Of a stretch of 64,000 nt of DNA, positions 19,593 through 26,733 are shown piece by piece. The notes under the pieces are model-generated. The model saw only the letters and a list, made by a program, of their open reading frames with translations. It had not been told where the DNA came from and searched no databases. Position numbers and translations under genes: made by a program. Each line of letters opens with the position of its first letter. The stretch's first letter is position 1. This stretch comes from CAMPJU01 sp036675265 (GTDB lineage Bacteria > Pseudomonadota > Gammaproteobacteria > Xanthomonadales > Xanthomonadaceae): contig JAKFFJ010000088.1 of assembly GCA_036675265.1 (NCBI GenBank), positions 36,484 to 100,483 of the forward strand, read 5' to 3'.

Positions 19593-20486
19593 TTACTCGG
19601 CGGCCGGTGCGTCCGCGGCCGGTGCTTCGGCGGCCGGTGCTTCGGCGGGGGCGGCCGCGCCGTCGTTGGCAGCGTCGGCCCGGGTCCGTTCCTTCTTCTC
19701 GGCGGGCTTCTTCGCGGGGGCGCGACGGCCCTTGCGCTCGACCGGGTTGCCCTCGGCGTCGAGCTCGACGAAGTCGTCCTCGCGCACGGTGGCGGCCTGC
19801 GGCGCGGCGGCCTTGCCCTCGAGCACGGCGTCGGCCGCGGCGCGGGCGTACAGCTGCACGGCGCGGATCGCGTCGTCGTTGCCCGGGATCGCGTAGTCGA
19901 CGTTGGCCGGGTCGTAGTTGGTGTCGACCACCGCCACGACCGGGATGCCCAGCTTCCGGGCTTCCTGGACCGCGATGTCCTCGTGGCCGATGTCGATCAC
20001 GAACAGCGCGTCAGGCAGGCGGTTCATCTCCTTGATGCCGCCCAGCGAGGCGAACTTCTTGTCGCGCTCGCGGCGCAGGCCCAGCACTTCGTGCTTGACC
20101 AGCTTCTCGAAGGTGCCGTCGGTCTCGGCGGCTTCCAGCTCCTTCAGGCGCTGGACCGACTTCTTGACGGTGGCGAAGTTGGTGAGCGTGCCGCCCAGCC
20201 AGCGCTGGGTCATGTACGGCATGCCGCAGCGCTCGGCTTCTTCCTTCACGGCGTCGCGCGCGGAGCGCTTGGTGCCGACGAACAGGATCATGCCGCGCTT
20301 CTGGGCGATGCCCGAAAGGAAGTTCATCGCGTCGGAGAAGAGCGGCATCGTCTTCTCCAGGTTGATGATGTGGATCTTGCCGCGGGCGCCGAAGATGTAC
20401 GGGCCCATCTTGGGATTCCAGTAGCGGGTCTGGTGGCCGAAATGGACGCCGGCCTCCAGCATCTGGCGCATGGTGATCTGGGGCAT
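19593..20486 (-). CDS. rpsB: 30S ribosomal protein S2
   Basis: Small-subunit protein that binds late and contacts S1. The start MPQITMRQMLEAGVHFGHQT is the S2 hallmark. GARGKIHIINLEKT, RWLGGTLTNFATVKKSV and PDALFVIDIGHEDIAVQEA follow. At 297 aa it exceeds the usual 240. The extra part is a C-terminal low-complexity tail of Lys/Arg and then Ala/Glu/Pro from about residue 245. The open frame continues upstream through the leader without homology, so this ATG is the start. Confidence 0.97.
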   Translation of the reverse strand: MPQITMRQMLEAGVHFGHQTRYWNPKMGPYIFGARGKIHIINLEKTMPLFSDAMNFLSGIAQKRGMILFVGTKRSARDAVKEEAERCGMPYMTQRWLGGTLTNFATVKKSVQRLKELEAAETDGTFEKLVKHEVLGLRRERDKKFASLGGIKEMNRLPDALFVIDIGHEDIAVQEARKLGIPVVAVVDTNYDPANVDYAIPGNDDAIRAVQLYARAAADAVLEGKAAAPQAATVREDDFVELDAEGNPVERKGRRAPAKKPAEKKERTRADAANDGAAAPAEAPAAEAPAADAPAAE

Positions 20487-20682
20487 TGCGGTTGCTCCGA
20501 ATGGGGAATCCGCCGCCCGGGGTCGTGTGGGCGGTGCCTCGGCGGGGGCCGGGGCATGGATTCCGGGGTTGGGGCCTCCCCGCTGCTCCGTGGCCGAACC
20601 CCCGAAAGGGCACCCCGGCACGGGCTGTGGCAGCAGGTGTGTATTCGCCGGTGACGCCCGGCGTGGGCGGTACAACCCGCAA

Positions 20683-20711
20683 ATTCTAGGGGAAACCCCG
20701 GGCCAGGGCAA
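20683..20711 (-). promoter_or_regulatory. Promoter of rpsB-tsf with a long leader
   Basis: On the minus strand TTGCCC (20711-20706) is separated by 17 nt from TAGAAT (20688-20683), a good sigma-70 pair. Transcription from it would give a leader of about 190 nt before the rpsB ATG at 20486. This is long enough for the autoregulatory S2 leader known in gammaproteobacteria. The leader holds no open gene. The whole 307-nt gap to map contains only this promoter, the leader and a family A repeat pair. Confidence 0.65.
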
Positions 20712-20712
20712 C

Positions 20713-20774
20713 TGTGGGAGCCGCCATGGCGGCGAAGCGGTTGCGGGCTTTTCGCCGCCATGGCGGCTCCCACA
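20713..20774. repeat. Inverted pair of family A repeats between rpsB and map
   Basis: A full unit at 20713-20736 (TGTGGGAGCCGCCATGGCGG plus CGAA) and its reverse complement at 20751-20774 are separated by 14 nt. Together they can form a 24-bp stem. The pair begins 2 nt from the rpsB -35 box and ends 19 nt before the map ATG, so it would lie in or at the start of the map leader. Confidence 0.88.
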
Positions 20775-20793
20775 ACTGGGCGATAATGGCCGG

Positions 20794-21570
20794 ATGGGTA
20801 TTTCAGTGAAGACACCGGACGAAATCGAACGGATGCGGGTGGCCGGTCGCCTGGCCGCGGAGGTGCTGCAGGTGGTGGCGCCCCACGTGAAGCCGGGGGT
20901 GACGACCGCCGAGCTGGACCGGATCTGCCACGACCACATCGTGGACGTCCAGCAGGCCATCCCGGCGAACGTGGGCTACCGGGGCTTCCCGGCGGCGGTC
21001 TGCACGTCGGTCAACAACGTGATCTGCCACGGCATCCCGAGCGAGGCCAAGGTCCTGAAGGACGGCGATATCGTCAACATCGACGTGACCGTCATCAAGG
21101 ACGGCTGGCACGGCGACACCAGCCGCATGTATTTCGTGGGCGAGCCGTCGGTGATGGCGCGTCGGCTGGTCGAGGTGACGCGCGAGGCGATGTTCCGCGG
21201 CATCCGCGTGGTGCGGCCGGGCGCGACCCTGGGCGATGTCGGGCATGCCATCCAGGCCTACGCCGAGGGCGAGCGCTTCTCGGTGGTGCGCGAGTACTGC
21301 GGCCACGGCATCGGCCGCATCTACCACGAGGATCCGCAGGTCCTGCATTACGGCCGGCCCGGCGAGGGCCTGGTGCTGCAGGAAGGCATGACCTTCACCA
21401 TCGAGCCGATGATCAACGAGGGCAAGCGCCACACGCGGCTGCTGCCCGACGGCTGGACCGTGGTGACCAAGGACCGCAGCCTGTCCGCGCAGTGGGAGCA
21501 CACGGTCGCGGTGACCGCCGACGGCGTGGAGATCCTGACCCGGTTGCCCGGGGACGACAACACACTGTGA
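20794..21570 (+). CDS. map: Methionine aminopeptidase, type I
   Basis: Removes N-terminal Met from nascent proteins. The 258 aa pita-bread fold protein contains YRGFPAAVCTSVNNVICHGI and the metal ligands in DIVNIDVTVIKDGWHGDTSR (two Asp). CGHGIGRIYHEDPQVLHYG (His), MTFTIEPMINEG (Glu) and QWEHTVAVT (Glu) complete the site. It is divergent from rpsB, the usual arrangement. The ATG (MGISVKTPDEIERM) matches the family start. glnD follows after 10 nt. Confidence 0.97.
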   Translation: MGISVKTPDEIERMRVAGRLAAEVLQVVAPHVKPGVTTAELDRICHDHIVDVQQAIPANVGYRGFPAAVCTSVNNVICHGIPSEAKVLKDGDIVNIDVTVIKDGWHGDTSRMYFVGEPSVMARRLVEVTREAMFRGIRVVRPGATLGDVGHAIQAYAEGERFSVVREYCGHGIGRIYHEDPQVLHYGRPGEGLVLQEGMTFTIEPMINEGKRHTRLLPDGWTVVTKDRSLSAQWEHTVAVTADGVEILTRLPGDDNTL

Positions 21571-21580
21571 GCGCCGGGCA

Positions 21581-24238
21581 GTGAGCGTCGCCGGCGCCAA
21601 CGCATTGCAGGACGACGCGGGCTGGTCGGCGGCCGCGCGCGCCGGGCTGGCCACCGACGACGCGGCCTTCGCGGCGCGTTTCGACGCAGGCGAGGACATC
21701 GACCGGCTGCTCGCCGCCCGCACCCGCGCGGTGGACGCGGTGGTCCGGCAGGCGTGGGAGCGGTGCATCGGCGATTCCACCGAACTCGCCCTGTTCGCGG
21801 TGGGCGGCTACGGGCGCGGCGAACTGTTCCCGCATTCGGACATCGACCTGCTGGTGCTCGCCGAAGGCGAGGCGCAGGCGCGGGCTCACGGCGCGCTGGC
21901 ACGGCTGTTCGCGATGCTGTGGGACGCCGGGTTGCCGGTCGGCCATGCGGTGCGCAGCACCACCGAGTGCACCGCCGCGGCCGCCGCCGACATCACCGTG
22001 CAGACGGCGCTGCTGGAAGCACGTCCGCTGCAGACCAACGCGGCGGAGGTGGCCCGGCTGGCCGATGCCGTGGCGCCGGCGCGCGTCTGGCCGCCACGGG
22101 AGTACTTCCACGCCAAGCGCGAGGAACTGCGGGTGCGCCATGCCCGGTTCGGCGACACGTCCGACAACCTCGAGCCCAACCTGAAGGAAGGGCCAGGCGG
22201 CCTGCGCGACGTGCAGACACTGCGCTGGATGGCGTTGCGCGTGCTGGGGCAGCGCGGGCTGGAGCCGCTTGTCGCGCTGGGGCAGTTCGGCGCCGACGAA
22301 TACGCCACGCTCGAGCGCGAGCGACGGCTGCTGTCGCGGCTGCGCTGGGGCCTGCACCTGGTCGCCGGCCGGCGCGAGGAACGCCTGCGCTTCGACCACC
22401 AGAAGGCGCTGGCCGAGCGCCTGGGCCACGTCGACGCGACCGGCAACCTGGCCGTCGAGCAGATGATGCAGGGCTTCTACCGGGCCGCGGCGCTGGTGCT
22501 GCGCATCGGCGAGCGGCTGCTGCAACGCTTCGAGGAACAGCTCGACGGCGCCGCGGTGCCCGAGCCGGTGGACGACCGCTTCGAGCTGCATCGCGGCTAC
22601 CTGGCCGCGCGCGACCCGCACTGGCCGCGGGGGCCGGAAGACGTGTTCGCACTGTTCGAGGTGTGGGCGGATCGCGAGGCGCCCGCGCGCTCCACCCAGG
22701 CGATCACCGGCGTGCGCGTGCGCGGGCTGCACTCGCTGACGGCACGCGCGCTGGCCGAGGCGCTGCCGCGCATCCCCGCGTACGACGACGCGACGCCCGG
22801 ACTCCGCGCCATGTTCATGGCGCTGCTGCGTGGCGCGCAGCCGGTGCGCTCGCTGGAACGCATGGCGCGGCTGGGCGTGCTGGGCCGGTGGCTGCCGGCA
22901 TTCGCGCGCGTGTCCGGGCGCATGCAGTTCGACCTCTTCCACGTGTACACGGTCGACCAGCACACGCTCGCGGTGCTGCGCAACCTGGCGCAGTTCGCTT
23001 CGGGCGACCCGGACGAACGCTTCGCGATCGCCCACCAGGTCTGGCCGCGGCTGCGCAAGCCGGAACTGCTGCTGCTCGCCGGGCTGTTCCACGACATCGC
23101 CAAGGGCCGCGGCGGCGACCACTCCGAGCTGGGAGCCGAGGACGCGCGTGCGTTCTGCGTCGCGCACGGCCTGACCGAAGGCGATTCCGTGCAGGTCGAA
23201 TGGCTGGTGCGCCACCACCTGCTGATGTCGATGACGGCGCAGAAGCAGGACATCGCCGATCCGGACGTGATCCACCGCTTCTCCACCCAGGTGGTCGACC
23301 GCGAGCGGCTGGACCTGCTGTACCTGCTGACGTGCGCCGACATCGCCGGAACGTCGCCGAAGCTCTGGAACGGCTGGAAGGACCGGCTGCTGGCCGACCT
23401 GTACACCGCCACCCGGCTGGCATTGCGGCGCGGGCTGGAGCATCCCCTCGCCGCCGGCGAGCGCGTGGAGGAAACCCGCGAGGCCGCGCGCGCGATGCTG
23501 ACTGCGTTCGGGCTCGCCCCGTCCGTGATCGATGCGCTCTTCGCGCGCATGCCGCGCACCAGCTTCCTGCGCGGGCGCGCCGACCAGGTCGCCTGGCAGG
23601 CTTCGGCGTTGCGCGCCGCCGCGCCGGGCGAGACGGTGGTGCAGGTGCGGCCGCTGGTGCAGCACTCGGGCGCGCTGGAGGTGTTCGTGCATTCCCCGGA
23701 CCGGGACGGGCTGTTCGCCGCGATCGTGGCGACGCTCGACCGCATGGGCCTGGCGATCCAGCATGCACGCGTCCTCGACGGCCCGAAGGCCGAAGATGGG
23801 CGCGGCACGATCTTCGACACGTTCGAGGTCCTGCCGCCCGAGGGCCATGACGCACCGGAACCGGCGCGGGTCGAGCAGCGGCTGCGCGAAGCGCTGGCCG
23901 GTTCGCTCGAGCGCGTCCGGCCGGCCCGGCGTGCCCAGCCGCGGCACCTGCGCCACTTCAGGATCGTCCCGCAGGTGGCGTTCTCGCAGGTGGGCGACGG
24001 CCGGCGCACGCTGCTGAGCGTGGTGTGCACCGACCGCCCCGGCTTGCTGGCCGACATCGCCCAGGCCCTGCGCACCCAGGGCCTCCGGGTGCACGACGCG
24101 CGCATCGCCACGTTCGGCGAGCGCGCGGAAGACGTGTTCCAGATCACCGACGCGCACGACCAGGTGCTCGACGAAACCCGGCAACAGGCGCTGCGCGACG
24201 CGCTGCTCGCCAGCATCGATGGAGAAGACCGCGCATGA
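21581..24238 (+). CDS. glnD: Bifunctional uridylyltransferase/uridylyl-removing enzyme
   Basis: Senses glutamine and modifies PII (GlnB/GlnK), controlling nitrogen assimilation. In order the 885 aa protein has a nucleotidyltransferase domain, with GGYGRGEL and HSDIDLLVLAEGEA at about 75-97. A GlnD linker follows. The HD domain contains LFHDIAKGRGGDHSELG, with QVEWLVRHHLLMSMTA after it. Two C-terminal ACT domains follow (FVHSPDRDGLFAAIVATLD and VVCTDRPGLLADIAQAL). The start is GTG, since an upstream GTG reads into a stop. Its stop overlaps dapD as ATGA. Confidence 0.96.
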   Translation: MSVAGANALQDDAGWSAAARAGLATDDAAFAARFDAGEDIDRLLAARTRAVDAVVRQAWERCIGDSTELALFAVGGYGRGELFPHSDIDLLVLAEGEAQARAHGALARLFAMLWDAGLPVGHAVRSTTECTAAAAADITVQTALLEARPLQTNAAEVARLADAVAPARVWPPREYFHAKREELRVRHARFGDTSDNLEPNLKEGPGGLRDVQTLRWMALRVLGQRGLEPLVALGQFGADEYATLERERRLLSRLRWGLHLVAGRREERLRFDHQKALAERLGHVDATGNLAVEQMMQGFYRAAALVLRIGERLLQRFEEQLDGAAVPEPVDDRFELHRGYLAARDPHWPRGPEDVFALFEVWADREAPARSTQAITGVRVRGLHSLTARALAEALPRIPAYDDATPGLRAMFMALLRGAQPVRSLERMARLGVLGRWLPAFARVSGRMQFDLFHVYTVDQHTLAVLRNLAQFASGDPDERFAIAHQVWPRLRKPELLLLAGLFHDIAKGRGGDHSELGAEDARAFCVAHGLTEGDSVQVEWLVRHHLLMSMTAQKQDIADPDVIHRFSTQVVDRERLDLLYLLTCADIAGTSPKLWNGWKDRLLADLYTATRLALRRGLEHPLAAGERVEETREAARAMLTAFGLAPSVIDALFARMPRTSFLRGRADQVAWQASALRAAAPGETVVQVRPLVQHSGALEVFVHSPDRDGLFAAIVATLDRMGLAIQHARVLDGPKAEDGRGTIFDTFEVLPPEGHDAPEPARVEQRLREALAGSLERVRPARRAQPRHLRHFRIVPQVAFSQVGDGRRTLLSVVCTDRPGLLADIAQALRTQGLRVHDARIATFGERAEDVFQITDAHDQVLDETRQQALRDALLASIDGEDRA

Positions 24239-25182
24239 GCCCCCCGCCGAAGAAGAAGCCCGCCACGAAGGCCGCCACGAAGGCAGCGACGAAGGCCGTG
24301 ACGGAGGCTGCGACGAAGCGGGCCGCGAAGCCGGCGGCGCCGGCCGACCCGCATGCCGAGCTCCGGTTCGTCATCGACAGCGCCTGGGCGCGGCGCACGA
24401 CGCTGACGATGGAGGAGGTCGAGGGCTCGACCCGCCCGGCGATCGACCAGGCGATCGAGGGCCTGGAGGCGGGCACGCTGCGCGTGGCCGAGCCGGACGG
24501 CAAGGGGGGCTGGCAGGTCAACGAGTGGCTGAAGAAGGCCGTGCTGCTGTACTTCCGCGTCAACGAGATGGAGCTGGTCGAGAGCTACCCGGCGCCGTTC
24601 TGGGACAAGGTGCCCGCGCGCTTCGCCGATTTCGACGAGTCGAAGTTCCGCAAGCTCGGCGCGCGCGTGGTGCCGGGCTCGCTGGTGCGCAGCGGCGCGC
24701 ACATCGGCAGGGACGTGGTGCTGATGCCGAGTTTCGTGAACATCGGCGCGTACGTCGGCGCGGGCACGATGGTCGACACCTGGGCGACGGTCGGTTCCTG
24801 CGCGCAGGTGGGCAAGCACTGCCACCTGTCGGGCGGCGCCGGCATCGGCGGCGTGCTCGAGCCGCTGCAGGCGACGCCGACCATCCTGGAGGACCACGTG
24901 TTCGTCGGCGCGCGTTCGGAAGTCGTCGAAGGCGTGATCGTCGGCCACCACAGCGTGATCGGCATGGGCGTGTTCCTGGGCCAGTCCACGCGCATCTACG
25001 ACCGCGCGACCGGCACCGTCAGCTACGGCTACGTGCCGCCGTACAGCGTCGTGGTGTCCGGCCAGTTGCCGGCCGCGGACGGATCGCACTCGCTCTACTG
25101 CGCGGTCATCGTCAAGCGCGTCGATGCGAAGACCCGCTCGAAGACTTCGATCAACGACCTGCTGCGGGGGCTGGCGGAATGA
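24235..25182 (+). CDS. dapD: 2,3,4,5-tetrahydropyridine-2,6-dicarboxylate N-succinyltransferase
   Basis: Succinylates tetrahydrodipicolinate in the lysine/diaminopimelate pathway. The 315 aa protein is about 40 longer than E. coli DapD because of an N-terminal Lys/Ala/Thr tail (KKKPATKAATKAATKAVTEA) written by near-identical codon blocks at 24253-24345. The rest has RVVPGSLVRSGAHIGRDVVL and the beta-helix segment MVDTWATVGSCAQVG. SGGAGIGGVLEPLQA is a DapD signature. It is coupled to glnD upstream and to the ArsC-like gene downstream, both by ATGA. Confidence 0.95.
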   Translation: MSPPPKKKPATKAATKAATKAVTEAATKRAAKPAAPADPHAELRFVIDSAWARRTTLTMEEVEGSTRPAIDQAIEGLEAGTLRVAEPDGKGGWQVNEWLKKAVLLYFRVNEMELVESYPAPFWDKVPARFADFDESKFRKLGARVVPGSLVRSGAHIGRDVVLMPSFVNIGAYVGAGTMVDTWATVGSCAQVGKHCHLSGGAGIGGVLEPLQATPTILEDHVFVGARSEVVEGVIVGHHSVIGMGVFLGQSTRIYDRATGTVSYGYVPPYSVVVSGQLPAADGSHSLYCAVIVKRVDAKTRSKTSINDLLRGLAE

Positions 25183-25592
25183 CGAACCGTCATTCCCGCG
25201 AAGCCGCCGGCCGTCATTCCCGCGAAGGCGGGCATCCAGTGCTCCACGGCCTGGCGAACTGCGACACGTGCCGCAAGGCCCGGAAATGGCTGGACCGCTT
25301 CGGCGTCGCCCACGCGTTCGTCGACTACCGCCAGGACAAGCCGTCGCCGGAGACCTTGATCGCCTGGCGCGATGCGCTCGGCGGCTGGGAGGCGATGGTC
25401 AACAAGTCCTCCACGACCTGGCGCAACCTGCCGCCCAATCGCAAGTCACCGGGTTCCGACGCGGAGTGGACCCTGCTGCTGCGCGAGCACCCGGCGCTGG
25501 TGCGGCGCCCGGTCGTGGTGACCGACGACGGTGTCGTGACGCAGGGCTTCAGCGACAACGCGTTCAAGAAGCGCTTCGGGACCGGGGGCTGA
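25179..25592 (+). CDS. ArsC/Spx-family thioredoxin-fold protein (YffB-like)
   Basis: A 137 aa protein whose core begins LHGLANCDTCRKARKWLDRF, a thioredoxin fold with a CxxC pair. NKSSTTWRNLP and RPVVVTDDGVVTQGF follow, typical of the ArsC/YffB/Spx family. Genes of this type are common between dapD and dapE in xanthomonads; the substrate is unknown and a true arsenate reductase role is unproven. The first 20 or so residues (MTNRHSREAAGRHSREGGHP) are not family sequence. They are translated from one partial and one full family B repeat. The ATG overlaps the dapD stop, so the repeat appears to have been inserted just after the start codon. Confidence 0.88.
   Translation: MTNRHSREAAGRHSREGGHPVLHGLANCDTCRKARKWLDRFGVAHAFVDYRQDKPSPETLIAWRDALGGWEAMVNKSSTTWRNLPPNRKSPGSDAEWTLLLREHPALVRRPVVVTDDGVVTQGFSDNAFKKRFGTGG
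25188..25238. repeat. Direct tandem of family B repeats inside the ArsC-like gene
   Basis: A truncated unit (CGTCATTCCCGCGAAGCCG, 25188-25206) is followed by a nearly full unit (CGTCATTCCCGCGAAGGCGG, continuing to 25238). Both are read as coding sequence (RHSREA and RHSREGGHP) at the N-terminus of the protein beginning at 25179. Confidence 0.85.
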
Positions 25593-25593
25593 G

Positions 25594-26733
25594 ATGTCCG
25601 ACGTGCTCGCGCTGACGCAGGACCTGATCGCGCGCCGCTCTGTCACGCCTGACGACGCCGGCTGCCAGGTGTTGATCGCGGACCGGTTGGCCGCCGCGGG
25701 GTTCGATTGCGAACGCCTGCGCCTGGGCGAGGTCGACAACCTGTGGGCGACGCATGGCACCGGCGGGCCGGTGCTGGTGCTGTTGGGGCACACCGACGTG
25801 GTGCCGCCCGGACGCCCGGAAGCGTGGACCTCGGATCCCTTCGTGCCCGGGATTCGCGATGGCGTGCTCTACGGGCGCGGTGCCGCCGACATGAAGGGCA
25901 GCGTCGCGGCGTTCGTCGTCGCGGCGGAACAGTTCGTCGCGGCGCATCCCGGCCACCCGGGCACGCTGGCGATCCTGCTCACGTCGGACGAGGAGGGCGA
26001 CGCGATCGACGGCGTGCGCCGCATCGCCGGCATCTTCCGGGAGCGGGGGCAGCACATCGACTGGTGCGTGACCGGCGAGCCATCGTCGAAGGCGGTGCTG
26101 GGCGACCTGTTGCGCGTCGGCCGGCGCGGCAGCCTGTCCGCCATCCTCGACGTGCACGGCGTGCAGGGCCACGTCGCCTATCCCGAGAAAGCGCGCAACC
26201 CGGTGCACCTGGCGCTGCCGGCGCTGGCGGCACTCACCGCGCGCCGTTGGGACGACGGCTACGAAACCTTCCCGCCGACCAGCCTGCAGGTGAGCAACGT
26301 CCAGGCCGGCACCGGCGCGAACAACGTGGTTCCCGGCGACCTGCGGGTGCTGTTCAACCTGCGCTACAACCCCCACTGGGACTCGGCGACGCTGGAGCGG
26401 GAGTGCGAGTCGCTATTGCAGGCGAACGGACTGCAGGCAAGCGACTACACCCTGCACTGGCATCGCAGCGGCGAACCGTTCCACACGCCGGAGGGCCCGC
26501 TCCGCACGGCCGCGCGCGAGGTGCTTTCCGCGCATGTCGGTGCGCCGCCGGAGGAAAGCACTGGCGGAGGCACATCCGATGCACGCTTCATCGCGCCGCT
26601 CGGCGCGCACTGCGTCGAGATCGGGCCGGTCAACGCGAGCATCCACAAGGTGGACGAACACGTGTCGGTGGCCGACCTGGAAGCGCTGCCCGAGATCTAT
26701 CGCGCGCTGGTCGAGCGGTTGCTGCTTCCCTGA
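25594..26733 (+). CDS. dapE: Succinyl-diaminopimelate desuccinylase
   Basis: Hydrolyses N-succinyl-LL-DAP in the succinylase branch of lysine and peptidoglycan precursor synthesis, together with dapD here. The 379 aa M20 metallopeptidase fold has metal-binding LLGHTDVVPPG and GRGAADMKGSVAAF, catalytic SDEEGDAIDG, and FVGVQGHVAYPEKA-like dimer sequence seen as GVQGHVAYPEKARNPVHLAL. STGGGTSDARFIA and EIGPVNASIHKVDEHV close the site. The 3' end overlaps the convergent M28 peptidase gene by 37 nt. Confidence 0.97.
   Translation: MSDVLALTQDLIARRSVTPDDAGCQVLIADRLAAAGFDCERLRLGEVDNLWATHGTGGPVLVLLGHTDVVPPGRPEAWTSDPFVPGIRDGVLYGRGAADMKGSVAAFVVAAEQFVAAHPGHPGTLAILLTSDEEGDAIDGVRRIAGIFRERGQHIDWCVTGEPSSKAVLGDLLRVGRRGSLSAILDVHGVQGHVAYPEKARNPVHLALPALAALTARRWDDGYETFPPTSLQVSNVQAGTGANNVVPGDLRVLFNLRYNPHWDSATLERECESLLQANGLQASDYTLHWHRSGEPFHTPEGPLRTAAREVLSAHVGAPPEESTGGGTSDARFIAPLGAHCVEIGPVNASIHKVDEHVSVADLEALPEIYRALVERLLLP

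Noticed and set aside
25179..25592. Genuine arsenate reductase
   Set aside because: The CxxC and downstream residues fit the wider ArsC/Spx/YffB family, no ars genes are nearby, and the lysine-pathway setting is typical of the family member of unknown function.
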